NCBI GenBank assembly: GCA_020444275.1
Contig: JAHLLG010000003.1
Span: forward strand, 248,001 to 312,000
Direction of reading: 5' to 3'
DNA length: 64,000 nucleotides
From: Bacteroidota bacterium
GTDB taxonomy: Bacteria > Bacteroidota > Bacteroidia > Bacteroidales > UBA12077
Shown here: positions 1 through 9,422 of the stretch, piece by piece
Layout of the letters: each line of letters starts with the position of its first letter
Position numbering within the stretch: position 1 is the first letter of the stretch
Position numbers and translations under genes: made by a program
Notes under the pieces: model-generated
Databases searched by the model: none
What the model saw: the letters and a program-made list of their open reading frames with translations, nothing else
Told to the model about the DNA's origin: nothing

Positions 1-829
1 TTTGATCTTGAATTTTTTTCCAGTATGAATATGCCTGCTGGTTTATGGTATATTGTTCAACAAGCAAGCTATATCGTTTTTGTAACTTTCTGCTATCTGT
101 TCCAACAAATAGTATTGGTTGTTTGGTTATTTGAGGTGTACTTAAATTATAAGTTGTTCCGGTAACAATATAACCTGAATTCTGTGTTTTCCAGCACCAA
201 TAAACATCATTAAAAATGTCATTCATACCTATTCCAACCTTTTGGAATTCGCCCCACTTGTCATACATTCCGTAAAGTATATAATCGGCATGATACTGAT
301 AGGTTTCTGTCATGTTCCAAAGAAAATAGTTTTCGTTAACTTCGGATTGTTTTGTTGAGATAGAAAATTTATATCCAGGTAAACCATGCACATAATCTTC
401 ATCATCAAGAGTTGTAAATTCTGCGTATACTGAATCTATATCAACCGGATCTTTCATCCGTTGAGGATCTGTTTTATATTCATTTCCATTTGGGGTTTTA
501 ACATACAAGCTATATGTATTGCCAGGAATACCAATTAAATCGTCAGGAGATGAAACATAAACACCAGGTTCTATTTCAGATAAGTCCATTCTAGTATTTT
601 CATTTTCAATTATAGAAACCTCGCAATTTTCAACGGCTGCAAACTCTGGAAAATCAACAGGACTTGAATACGATATTTTGATTGTACAAGGTTCATTCTT
701 ATTAGTAAGTATACCATCAACAACAACTGTTTGTTGATAATTACTAGATCTAAATAAGATTTCTTCTTTACAGCTTACTAGCTTTAGTATGATTATTAAG
801 AATGCTAATACATAACTAATTTTTCTCAT
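1..829 (-). CDS. DUF4249 lipoprotein, partial at window start
   Basis: This open frame reads leftward from an ATG at 829 and leaves the window without a stop, so it is absent from the ORF track. The N-terminus is a lipoprotein signal with the lipobox LVSC followed by KEE. The rest tracks the next gene closely, including the shared segments EPGVYVSS, NTYSLYV, YFLWNMTETY and RYSLLVEQY. I assign it to DUF4249, a Bacteroidota family of predicted outer-membrane lipoproteins usually encoded beside TonB-dependent receptors. It is the last visible gene of the operon descending from 5578 and sits about 40 bp after the previous stop. The molecular role is unknown. The C-terminus lies outside the window. 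Confidence 0.85.
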   Translation of the reverse strand, partial: MRKISYVLAFLIIILKLVSCKEEILFRSSNYQQTVVVDGILTNKNEPCTIKISYSSPVDFPEFAAVENCEVSIIENENTRMDLSEIEPGVYVSSPDDLIGIPGNTYSLYVKTPNGNEYKTDPQRMKDPVDIDSVYAEFTTLDDEDYVHGLPGYKFSISTKQSEVNENYFLWNMTETYQYHADYILYGMYDKWGEFQKVGIGMNDIFNDVYWCWKTQNSGYIVTGTTYNLSTPQITKQPILFVGTDSRKLQKRYSLLVEQYTINQQAYSYWKKIQDQ

Positions 830-868
830 GGTAGTGATTTTAAATTCACTAAAAGGTATTGAAATTAT

Positions 869-2062
869 TTAATCAATCCAAAAGTCAGGTTTATTAATTG
901 TTCCACCTGCAGTTCTGCAATCAATGCAGTCTGAATCAATTATTCCTTCACCATCATCAGTGGTTGCATAGTAGTGGGGAGGATTCTGTCTGCTGAGAAT
1001 GTCATTTATAGTTTCTTGATCTGTAATAACATAACACTCTGTACAATAAAATGGTTTGTTAGGTCTATTAGCAAATACTCTTTTTTCGTACACTGAACTA
1101 ACTGTAAAATAACCAAAAACTAAGTCATCTTCGTTGTTAGCATTTCTTATATTGCCAATTATGCTATAAGGTTGACTTGCAACTAAGAAATTATCATTTG
1201 AACTTTGTTCTTCAAGTTTTTGCCAATAATAAAAAGCTTGTTCACTTATGGTTAATTGCTTAACTAATAAGCTGTATCTTATGCTTAACTTCTTTGTTTC
1301 TGTTGTAATAAATTCTAAGGGTTGTTTAATGATCTGAGGTGTGGCTAAATTATCTGTTTTTCCTGTATAGATATAATTTACTGGTTGGGTTTTCCAACAG
1401 GTGTATACTTTTTCATTAAAAAATTGTAGCAAGGTATCGTTTCTCTCCTCTTCAAAGACTACAGAATCACCTATAAGTACGGTTCCATATCCCAAAAAGT
1501 AATCAGTTACTTTATAATCATTTTGATATTCATATGTTTCAGTCAGTTGCCAGAGAAAATAGTTGTCTTTGGTAGTTGCTTCTTTACTGGTAATATAAAA
1601 TTGGTACCCTGGAAGGCCATATGTATAATCTTCATGATCTTTAACAAGAAGCTCATAATCAATTGATTCTATTTCAACTGGCTCTTTAATTTCTTGATAA
1701 TCTGTTATATATTCCTGACCTTCAGGTGTTATTACAGATAAAGAATAGCTATTGCCAATTTTACCTTGCATTCCACCAACAGCTGTTTGGTAAACTCCAG
1801 GTTCAATTTCAGTAAGTTCTTCATAATTTTCGGTTGTTCCTGATTTTTCATATATTAAAACAGTACATCCTTGCACCGGTATTTCAGTAAACTCGTTAAC
1901 TGGTGCTGATTTTGAGATTTTTATGGTATAAGGCCCATCTTCATTAGAAATGGTTCCATTGATAACCAGATTTTGCTGATAACTTTCGTTTTTTATAGTA
2001 AATTCCTCTTTACATCCAATAAATGGAATCAAGAGTAAGATAATATAAACATTAATCTTCAT
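869..2062 (-). CDS. DUF4249 family lipoprotein
   Basis: A protein of about 397 residues with an N-terminal lipoprotein signal ending in the lipobox PFIGC. I choose the ATG at 2062 rather than the track start at 2071 because it places the signal peptide at the extreme N-terminus. Either start overlaps the end of the receptor gene. The body resembles the neighbouring partial gene and the gene at 53956, and it ends in a Cys-bearing tail (DCIDCR) finishing in KPDFWID. DUF4249 members are of unknown function and travel with TonB receptors; a role as an accessory surface lipoprotein for the adjacent receptor is inference. It is a tandem paralogue of the gene at 1-829. Confidence 0.88.
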   Translation of the reverse strand: MKINVYIILLLIPFIGCKEEFTIKNESYQQNLVINGTISNEDGPYTIKISKSAPVNEFTEIPVQGCTVLIYEKSGTTENYEELTEIEPGVYQTAVGGMQGKIGNSYSLSVITPEGQEYITDYQEIKEPVEIESIDYELLVKDHEDYTYGLPGYQFYITSKEATTKDNYFLWQLTETYEYQNDYKVTDYFLGYGTVLIGDSVVFEEERNDTLLQFFNEKVYTCWKTQPVNYIYTGKTDNLATPQIIKQPLEFITTETKKLSIRYSLLVKQLTISEQAFYYWQKLEEQSSNDNFLVASQPYSIIGNIRNANNEDDLVFGYFTVSSVYEKRVFANRPNKPFYCTECYVITDQETINDILSRQNPPHYYATTDDGEGIIDSDCIDCRTAGGTINKPDFWID

Positions 2063-4823
2063 AATTTCCAAATTTCAAGTTATAATTAATAGATGGTATA
2101 ATAGTACCAAGAATAGATATTTCATATCCCTTAATTTGACCATCAACATTCTGAAATACTACTGAATAAGGATTTTTTCTTGCTGTTACATTATAAAATC
2201 CAATAGACCAGGAGCTGTGGGCAAATTTATTTTTCTTTAGATTTCCTTCTATGTTTATTGAAAAATCTGTTCTGAAATAATCAGGTAATCTGTATTCGTT
2301 TCGTTTTGAGAAACCAATTATTTGAATCCCATTCTGGTAATAAAGTGATGTAGGATACGTTATAGGCCGACCTGTAGAATATACAACATTGGCTGAAAGG
2401 GTAATTCGCTTTGTCGCTTTATAATTTAAAGCTAAGTTTACAGCATGTGGCCTGTCATAGTTTGCAGGATAAGCTAATCCCTGGTTATTCATTTCACCTG
2501 TAACCGGATTAAATGCTTGAACTTCTGCCTTTGAATAGGTATAATTCACCCAACCATTAATCTTTCCTGTTTTTTTCTTAATCATGAATTCAATTCCATA
2601 CGCTTCAATATCGCCCTGAATTATAGCAGTTTCTGGAAATTGATTGGTAAGAAAATCAGCACCATCTTTATACTCTACCTGATTCTTAATGTCTTTGTAA
2701 TATCCTTCCAGTGATGCTTCAACTTTATCATTCCATAAATTTTTATAAAGCCCAAGTGAATACTGTTCTCCACTCATTGGTTCAATATGCGAATCGCTTA
2801 GTTTCCATTTACTTGTTGGTGAAACAGATACAGTATTTGATAACATAAAGATGTATTGATGAAGCATGTTGTAACTTGCTTTTACAGAAAAGTTTGGGGT
2901 AAATGCATATTTACCTGCAATTCTGAAATCATAATTTATATTATCACTAATAATGGAATTGTCACTATATGATGTCGAATCTATGATGTTATTAACATCT
3001 CTTGGCGAAGTTTCATCATATGAATAAACTGTTTTAGGACCTAAATAGGCATAATACGTAGCGCGCACTCCTCCTTCTAAACTAAACTCGTTTGATATTT
3101 CCCATTTGTCTGATAAAAATACACTTGCACTAACTGCTTTTTCTGATTCGAACTCAATAGTTTTTATACTTGATAATTCATTGAGAGGTTGTAAATCACC
3201 ATAATTTAAATTATACAGTTTTGCATTAACTCCGATTAACACATCATGCCAGTCGTTTAAGAAATACTTGAAATTTAACTTGGCTTCGTTATGATTTAGT
3301 TCAAATGAGTTTTTATATCCTAAATATGCTATTTCGTAATTTTCAAGTTCATAGTCGTATTGTGTTTTTACTATACTTAACTCACTAATTAGTTTTTTAT
3401 TGATAATGTGTGTCCATTTTAGTGAACCACCAATGTTGTTGTAGTCGTTTTTAATACCGAAAGCTAAATCAGACTTATCATTACTGCCATAAAAAAACAA
3501 ATCGATATGATCTTTCTGAGAGAGCTTTAAAGAGAAACTTGCCAATGCATCATAAAACGAAGCAGAACTGTTTTTAATGTCAACATTTTCTATTTGATTA
3601 AGAATCCAGTCTGAATATGTTGTTCGTGCACTTATAAGATAAGTACTGCTAGTATCGTTAAGTAAAGGACCTTCGATAAGTGCCCGGCTCGATAGTGGAC
3701 CTATTCCTCCTCGTGCTGAAAAGTGTTCTGTATTTCCTTTTTTTGCTTTAATATCAAAAATCGATGATAATTGTCCGCCATATTCAATCGGAATATTACT
3801 TTTATAAAAATCAAACTCACTAATGGCATCAGAGTTGAATGTTGTATATAGTCCGAACAAGTGAGATGAGTTATATACAGGCAGATCATTAATATAAAAC
3901 ATGTTTTGATCGGCAGGGCTTCCTCGAACATTAAAACCCGATGAAATTTCTCCAATTGTTTGCACTCCCGGTAAGAGTAAAGCTACTTTTACAATATCCT
4001 GCTCACCCAGCACAACCGGTAACTCTTTAATGGCTTTTGAGGAGATCTTTTCATACCCCATTGTTGTACTTCTTACGTTATGATTTCTGTTAGCCGACAC
4101 AACAGCTTCGTCCATTAAAAATGATTTCGTTTTAAGGGCTATATCCAGTTTTCCGCTCGACAGGAGAGTTATTTTATAGGTTTTTTCATACATTCCTAAA
4201 CTATTGGCAATTACTGTATAGTTACCAGGCTTTAGTTGTGTTTGGTAAAAACCGGAAATATCAGAAATGATATTCATGTTAAGCTCCTTGATTTTTAACC
4301 TGGCTTGTGGTATGGTTGTGCCATCTGATTCGTTTATAACATATCCACTAAACTTAACTAATTTTTTATTTGAACCATTTTTGTCTGATCCAATTACTAC
4401 ATGTTCTGAGATGTAATCTTGATACGTTTTTAGATACTCATCGCTTGCATAATATTCTTCCGATTCCAGATCTTGGTTTCGATTCATGAAATAGTTGTCA
4501 AGAGCAGTTTTTAGTCTAAAATCACTGAAAAGAAAATAATTGCCAAACTTATCTTTTGAAACTTTTATGGTACTACTTGAAAAAGCATTTTGCAAAGCTT
4601 CATCAATTGTTAGGCTATCCTCACTGATTTTTATTGTTATATCAGGCATGCTATCTTTATTATAAAAAAATCGAATACCATGCTTTTGCTCTAATTGGTT
4701 AAAAAAAGTTTGCCAATCAGTGTTTTGCTTTTCCAGATATATTTTCTTTTCCGTTTCCTGGCTCAATAATGAACTAGTTAACAGTGTGAAAAGAAAACAA
4801 AAAATAGTTAGTTTAAATTTCAT
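2052..4823 (-). CDS. TonB-dependent receptor with STN-like and carboxypeptidase-regulatory domains
   Basis: A 923-residue outer-membrane transporter. Residues 1-21 form a signal peptide. Residues about 30-100 look like an STN/secretin-N domain (WQTFFNQLEQKHGIRFFYNK). Residues about 155-230 are a carboxypeptidase-regulatory-like beta domain. A plug domain follows (FNVRGSPADQNMFYINDLPV), then a long beta-barrel ending in an aromatic-rich strand. Such receptors use TonB/ExbBD energy to import large or scarce substrates across the outer membrane. STN domains usually signal to an anti-sigma factor, but no FecI/FecR pair is nearby. The gene overlaps the downstream DUF4249 gene and begins 5 bp after the upstream gene, so the set is one operon. 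The substrate cannot be told from sequence. Confidence 0.92.
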   Translation of the reverse strand: MKFKLTIFCFLFTLLTSSLLSQETEKKIYLEKQNTDWQTFFNQLEQKHGIRFFYNKDSMPDITIKISEDSLTIDEALQNAFSSSTIKVSKDKFGNYFLFSDFRLKTALDNYFMNRNQDLESEEYYASDEYLKTYQDYISEHVVIGSDKNGSNKKLVKFSGYVINESDGTTIPQARLKIKELNMNIISDISGFYQTQLKPGNYTVIANSLGMYEKTYKITLLSSGKLDIALKTKSFLMDEAVVSANRNHNVRSTTMGYEKISSKAIKELPVVLGEQDIVKVALLLPGVQTIGEISSGFNVRGSPADQNMFYINDLPVYNSSHLFGLYTTFNSDAISEFDFYKSNIPIEYGGQLSSIFDIKAKKGNTEHFSARGGIGPLSSRALIEGPLLNDTSSTYLISARTTYSDWILNQIENVDIKNSSASFYDALASFSLKLSQKDHIDLFFYGSNDKSDLAFGIKNDYNNIGGSLKWTHIINKKLISELSIVKTQYDYELENYEIAYLGYKNSFELNHNEAKLNFKYFLNDWHDVLIGVNAKLYNLNYGDLQPLNELSSIKTIEFESEKAVSASVFLSDKWEISNEFSLEGGVRATYYAYLGPKTVYSYDETSPRDVNNIIDSTSYSDNSIISDNINYDFRIAGKYAFTPNFSVKASYNMLHQYIFMLSNTVSVSPTSKWKLSDSHIEPMSGEQYSLGLYKNLWNDKVEASLEGYYKDIKNQVEYKDGADFLTNQFPETAIIQGDIEAYGIEFMIKKKTGKINGWVNYTYSKAEVQAFNPVTGEMNNQGLAYPANYDRPHAVNLALNYKATKRITLSANVVYSTGRPITYPTSLYYQNGIQIIGFSKRNEYRLPDYFRTDFSINIEGNLKKNKFAHSSWSIGFYNVTARKNPYSVVFQNVDGQIKGYEISILGTIIPSINYNLKFGNYED

Positions 4824-4828
4824 TTTTA

Positions 4829-5578
4829 TTATTGGGTTAGGGCATTGCTAAATTTTATTAATTTCTTTAGTTCGTCATTTGTAGCTTTTCTATAATTTAT
4901 CTTATTTTTTTTCATAAAGTTTTTTATTTCTGCCTGCTCATTTGCACTAAAGTGATCTAAGAAAGCTGATTTTCTGTCAACACTATGCAATTGCTTATTA
5001 TAAAACAGAAATAAGTCTTTTCTAGTTGAAGAGTACTTGCCATATGGAGTAATGTTGTTGTACTCCTTAATAAATACTTTCTCATATTTAACATATAAAG
5101 AATAGGTTCCTGTTCCCAACTCTTCAAAATATGTAGGAGACTCATTATCATTTTTAATTGTAGTAGAGTTAATAAACTTTGAGTTTCCCAATTTGAACGA
5201 ATCTATCTGATATTTATTAAGATTAACCAATTGTTCAACTTCTTCATCAACTTCAATCTTTAAAATAATGTTATCAATAGTTAAATCATATTTGATAAAC
5301 ATATTAGAATATGTATTCGAATTAATATATAAAACTGACGGTGTCCACATATCGGTTAAATAAGGATTACCCTTAATTCGGGGGTTTGGGATCGGGTAAA
5401 CTGCTCCATTAATTAATTGATCGTTCGCAGTATAGATTTTTTCAGCCTGATTAATTAACGCTATCACTTCTGGAGCTGATTGTTTGTAGGTATTCTGAGA
5501 TTTAAGATTAAATGATATATAAGCTACTAAAAGTATTGTTATAAGTAGCTTTGCGACACCTGATATTTTATTATTCAT
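4829..5578 (-). CDS. hypothetical exported protein of the TonB-receptor operon
   Basis: A 249-residue protein with an N-terminal hydrophobic segment (residues about 10-26) consistent with a signal peptide ending near FNLKSQ. I do not recognise a named domain. The central part is beta-rich and contains YSLYVKYEKVFIKEY. The C-terminal 60 residues are charged and probably helical. It is first in an apparent operon with the TonB receptor, whose start is 5 bp downstream. That placement suggests a periplasmic or surface partner of the receptor; this is inference from position. Confidence 0.75.
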   Translation of the reverse strand: MNNKISGVAKLLITILLVAYISFNLKSQNTYKQSAPEVIALINQAEKIYTANDQLINGAVYPIPNPRIKGNPYLTDMWTPSVLYINSNTYSNMFIKYDLTIDNIILKIEVDEEVEQLVNLNKYQIDSFKLGNSKFINSTTIKNDNESPTYFEELGTGTYSLYVKYEKVFIKEYNNITPYGKYSSTRKDLFLFYNKQLHSVDRKSAFLDHFSANEQAEIKNFMKKNKINYRKATNDELKKLIKFSNALTQ

Positions 5579-5765
5579 TGCACGTAAAGGTTAGTGTATT
5601 AGTGTTTTTTTCTGTTAATTTCCCCTTGTTAACTACATTTGACTTGATAGATTATGTAAGGTTTAAAAGAGAGAATAAAAATATTTTTTTGATTACACAT
5701 TAAACATGACTTTTATCTTATATTTATATTTCAAAGGTCTATTTTTTTTAATTGTTGATTTTTCA

Positions 5766-5798
5766 TTTGTCGATTAAAAGCATTGATTTTTCGACAAA
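5766..5798. promoter_or_regulatory. inverted repeat upstream of the TonB-receptor operon
   Basis: Two perfect 8-bp arms, TTTGTCGA and TCGACAAA, are separated by 17 bp in the 337-bp gap between the operon start at 5578 and the end of the TetR gene. The spacing fits a two-site operator for a dimeric regulator about 190-220 bp upstream of the first start codon. No protein can be assigned to it. Nothing else recognisable lies in 5579-5915. Confidence 0.35.
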
Positions 5799-5915
5799 CG
5801 TAAAACTATGCAAAACGAAAGCTCTAAAAAAGATTAAAGAAGCTATTGCATTTTGTCTACAAATAGCTTATTAATTAACATATAGTGGTAATTAAATTAA
5901 GCTTAAAGAAATTAA

Positions 5916-6467
5916 TTAATAATCTATAAATTGATTTAATTCTAATTTAACCTCCTTTTGATAATTTTTATTTTGTTTTTTATATCTAATGGTTTCGTGA
6001 TACCCAATAAAATGTTTATGTAACAGTTTTGCTTTAATAGTTGCCTCTTGCGTTGAATAACCTATTTCTTGTAACAGTTTATTGGCATACTCAATTCTTT
6101 GATTATCAATTTGATTAATACTTTGTTGAATTCTTTGTTCTTTTTTTGCATACTTTTTCAAATAAAATGTAAAATCTAAAAAAGGATCTTGCTTATAAAT
6201 TAAGGCTATAAATGTTTTAAATTTATCGGGTACTTTTTTTACATTATTAGTTAAATTTATTATTTGAACCGTTTTTGTATTTATCCAATAGGTTATCAAC
6301 TGATCAATAAAATTCCTTTTTGTTTCAAAGTGCCAATAAAAACTCGATTTGTTAACTTTCAATGTTTTTGCCATTTTTTCGATAATAATTCCTGAAGCTC
6401 CTTGTTCTGAAAAGAGTTTGTATCCTAAATTTATCCAATCCTCTTTTTTTGCTATTATCTTTGGCAT
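5916..6467 (-). CDS. TetR/AcrR family transcriptional regulator
   Basis: A 183-residue protein. Residues about 1-55 form a TetR-type helix-turn-helix with the typical order GYKLFSEQGASGI, then IEKMAKTLKVNKSSFYWHF. The remainder is an all-helical ligand and dimerisation domain of normal length but little specific similarity. TetR proteins are usually repressors released by a small ligand. Two strong palindromes lie 42-119 bp upstream of the start codon, so autoregulation is likely. No obvious efflux partner is adjacent: the next gene on the other side is a sensor kinase 440 bp away. Confidence 0.88.
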   Translation of the reverse strand: MPKIIAKKEDWINLGYKLFSEQGASGIIIEKMAKTLKVNKSSFYWHFETKRNFIDQLITYWINTKTVQIINLTNNVKKVPDKFKTFIALIYKQDPFLDFTFYLKKYAKKEQRIQQSINQIDNQRIEYANKLLQEIGYSTQEATIKAKLLHKHFIGYHETIRYKKQNKNYQKEVKLELNQFIDY

Positions 6468-6508
6468 TAATGCAATGATTTTGCGGTTAAATTTGGTAAA
6501 TATATGAA

Positions 6509-6548
6509 TAATGTTTTTATTAAACGCAACCGTTTAATAAAAACATTA
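6509..6548. promoter_or_regulatory. perfect 18-bp-arm palindrome upstream of tetR-like gene
   Basis: The arm taatgtttttattaaacg is followed by a 4-nt spacer (caac) and its exact reverse complement. It lies about 42 bp upstream of the TetR start codon. A perfect 18-bp inverted repeat in a promoter region is a strong operator candidate for the adjacent regulator. A transcribed hairpin is an alternative, but there is no T-run typical of a terminator. Confidence 0.65.
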
Positions 6549-6586
6549 ATTTATCGATAAAACATATGTTTTTATCGATAAATTAA
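6546..6586. promoter_or_regulatory. second near-perfect palindrome overlapping the first
   Basis: The left arm ttaatttatcgataaaacat is answered by its reverse complement with a single extra T, and there is no spacer. It shares its first bases with the last bases of the preceding palindrome, so about 78 bp is nearly all dyad symmetry. Each half contains TTATCGATAA. The rest of the gap up to the kinase gene at 6909 shows no gene or clear motif. Confidence 0.6.
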
Positions 6587-6908
6587 CTACAGTGATCTCT
6601 AAATTTAAATAAGATTCAAACAGTTAAACAAAGATTTTATGAGAACTGCAATTGAAAGTGGATGAGATGTAAATTTGACAGTATAAACTCGGGTTTTTGA
6701 ATTCTTTCAAGATATAATACCGTAATTGTTAGCTTCTCAGTTTATTGTATAAATTGAATTTATTGAAACATTTGTACTTTAACAGAGTCACCGTTGAATT
6801 TAAATTTAGGTAAATTTGTAGTTTCTAACTTATATTTTCTAATTTTAGGATTAACTAGCGAATTTTTAGTTAAGTAATTAAGAATGTTTAATTATAAAAA
6901 AATATTTT

Positions 6909-9260
6909 ATGCAGAAGAAATCATATGAAAATACATTGGAAGATATTTTTATAGTTGATTCTGAACATATCCATGAAAATAAAATTATACAGCAATGTTT
7001 TGATGTTGTGGGAGTTTTTGTTATAGCCATTAACCTGAAGGGCAATATTACATTTGCTAATAACACTGCAGCTGAACTGTTAGAGTATTCAAAAAAAGAA
7101 ATTATAGGTTTAAGCTTTATAAAGAGTTTTATTATTGAATCAAAACAAAAACAGACTAAAGAGCTTTTTGAGTCAGTTATTAATGGAAAATCTTTTTATA
7201 AGGAAGAAACAAGATATTATATAGAGGGAAAGAAAAAGCAACAAAGAATTATAGAATCAAAAAACGTAACCATACGAGATAAAAGCAATAATATTCTGGG
7301 AATCTTAATCTCAGGCAGAGATATTACAGATTATGTATTTAAACAAAAAGATTTACAAACAGATCTTAGTTTATATCGTTTGTTGGCCAATAATATACCT
7401 GATATTAATCTTTTTATTTTTGATAAAAACCTGCAGTTTATACTTGCTGAAGGAAATGAAATGAAAAATAATGATTTGAGTCGACACGATTTCGAACAAA
7501 ATACACTGTATGAGTTTCCTGATAAGGAACTTCGTGAAATATGGATTCCACTTTTTGAATCTGCATTAAATGGTAAAGAAAGTTCGACAGAATATCAATA
7601 CAATAATTATCAGTATAATATTTGGGTATTACCGGTTTATACAAAAAAGAGGAAGATATTTACCGGAGTTGCCATAACTCAGAATATAACTGAAGATAAG
7701 CAGATTAAACGCAAGTTAAGAAAATCAAAAGAAGAGGCCGAAAGAGCTAATCAATCTAAAACCGATTTTCTGGCGCGAGTTAGTCATGAAATAAGAACTC
7801 CACTGAATGCGATTTTGGGCTTTGCAGAACAATTAAAGCAAACAGAACTTAATAACTCCCAGCAAGAATATGTAAATATTATCAATAAATCGTCGGAACA
7901 TCTGCTTTCATTAATTAATGATATACTGGTTTTATCTAAAATCGAAGCGGGGCAGATAAGGTTTGATAAATCGCCATTCAAGCTAACCTACACAATTGAA
8001 TATTTGTATAAAGCCATGTTGGTTAAAGCCCAAGAAAAGCAAATTGATTTTACATACCACATTGATCAAAGCCTTGATCAGGTGTTGTTGGGCGATCAGT
8101 TCAGATTACGTCAGATTTTAATAAATATGCTAAGCAATGCAATAAAGTTTACAAATTCAGGATCCGTTAAACTTAATTGCTTTTTAGATGAGGAAAAAAA
8201 TGATTCGGTTAGGGTTAAATTTGAAGTAGCCGATACAGGAATTGGAATTCATCCTAAAAATCTGAAAGAGATATTTAAGCGATTTAAACAAGCTGATCCT
8301 TCTATTACAAAAACATATGGAGGAACAGGTCTGGGACTAGCTATCTGTAAAAACCTGATTGAGTTACAGGCAGGAACTTTATCAGTATCGAGCGAAGAAA
8401 GTGTTGGAACTACATTTACGTTTGCAATACCCTATAAAAAAGGACATCGACAAGATATGGTTCCTGAGGATATAGGAAATATTGACTCTAATGCATTACG
8501 GGATATAAAGGTTTTATTGGTTGATGACGATAATTTTAACAGAATCCTGGCTAAAACCATTTTGGAAAAATTTGGATGCGTAGTTACAATTGCGGTTAAT
8601 GGTTCTGAAGCAATCAGGTTTATTGATAAACAAGGCTTTGATATTATTCTTCTTGATATTCATATGTCGGAGGTTAGTGGTCTTGATGTAGCTGAGTTTA
8701 TTCGCAAAAAAAAGCAAGATCAGAAAACTAAAATTCTTGCGGTTACTGCAGCAGTATTAAAAGATGACATTAATAGATATTTTCGTGTGGGTATAAACGA
8801 TTTTTTAATCAAGCCATTTAAGGAAATAGATTTATTTAATAAAATGTGTGAAGTGCTTAATCTAAGGGATAAGAACACAAAAAATGAAGTAGAACATACA
8901 ATTTTAAGAGAAAATGCTAATGCAGATTTGTACGATTTATCAGAACTTCTAAGAATGGCTGATGGAAATCAAAGATTTGTTAACGATATGTTAGTTACAT
9001 TTATTGAAAATACTGAAAATACTGTTCATTTGTTTAAACAGTTTTTAAAAGAGAAGAATTGGAAGCAGATAGGAGAGACTGCACACAAAATTATTCCGGC
9101 ATATAAACATTTACAGGTTAACTCGGTTGTAAAAATGTTAATTGAATTGAAAGAAATTACATTAGAAAAAAGAGACTATAAACGTGTTCCTGATCTTACG
9201 AAAGGTACAATTACCAATATGCAAGAGTTATTGAAAGACTTAAAAAATGAGATAAATTAA
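6909..9260 (+). CDS. hybrid sensor histidine kinase: PAS-PAS-HisKA-HATPase-REC-HPt
   Basis: A 783-residue protein with no membrane segments, so it is predicted cytoplasmic. Domain order: PAS around 30-145 and a second PAS around 155-265; HisKA with His293 in SHEIRTPL; HATPase_c with N and G boxes (NMLSNAIKF, DTGIGI, GGTGLGLAI); a receiver around 520-640 with phospho-acceptor Asp583 in ILLDIHM; and a C-terminal HPt around 670-760 with His726 in TAHKI. All phosphorelay residues are present, so the full His-Asp-His relay is in one chain. The gene directly downstream encodes a receiver-containing sigma-54 activator, the obvious phosphoryl acceptor. The signal is unknown; soluble PAS domains suggest an internal redox, gas or metabolite cue. 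Confidence 0.93.
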   Translation: MQKKSYENTLEDIFIVDSEHIHENKIIQQCFDVVGVFVIAINLKGNITFANNTAAELLEYSKKEIIGLSFIKSFIIESKQKQTKELFESVINGKSFYKEETRYYIEGKKKQQRIIESKNVTIRDKSNNILGILISGRDITDYVFKQKDLQTDLSLYRLLANNIPDINLFIFDKNLQFILAEGNEMKNNDLSRHDFEQNTLYEFPDKELREIWIPLFESALNGKESSTEYQYNNYQYNIWVLPVYTKKRKIFTGVAITQNITEDKQIKRKLRKSKEEAERANQSKTDFLARVSHEIRTPLNAILGFAEQLKQTELNNSQQEYVNIINKSSEHLLSLINDILVLSKIEAGQIRFDKSPFKLTYTIEYLYKAMLVKAQEKQIDFTYHIDQSLDQVLLGDQFRLRQILINMLSNAIKFTNSGSVKLNCFLDEEKNDSVRVKFEVADTGIGIHPKNLKEIFKRFKQADPSITKTYGGTGLGLAICKNLIELQAGTLSVSSEESVGTTFTFAIPYKKGHRQDMVPEDIGNIDSNALRDIKVLLVDDDNFNRILAKTILEKFGCVVTIAVNGSEAIRFIDKQGFDIILLDIHMSEVSGLDVAEFIRKKKQDQKTKILAVTAAVLKDDINRYFRVGINDFLIKPFKEIDLFNKMCEVLNLRDKNTKNEVEHTILRENANADLYDLSELLRMADGNQRFVNDMLVTFIENTENTVHLFKQFLKEKNWKQIGETAHKIIPAYKHLQVNSVVKMLIELKEITLEKRDYKRVPDLTKGTITNMQELLKDLKNEIN

Positions 9261-9329
9261 GTGGTTATTTAATTTTATCGATAACTACCTTACTATTTTA
9301 ATTTGTATATTTGGAATAAATAAATGGTC

Positions 9330-9344
9330 TGGTCTAAGTTTTGT
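9330..9344 (+). promoter_or_regulatory. weak sigma-54-like promoter upstream of the NtrC-type regulator
   Basis: TGG is followed, ten bases after the GG, by GT rather than GC, about 90 bp before the start codon. The same GG-N10-GT form occurs before the rhodanese gene. This is a low-stringency match and could be chance; it would mean autoregulation. Confidence 0.25.
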
Positions 9345-9422
9345 AGGATTATCGGGCGATAAATTTTTGGTCTTAATATAGTGCTAACTTGATATCCAAA
9401 AAATAATATGAAAGAGGTTAAG

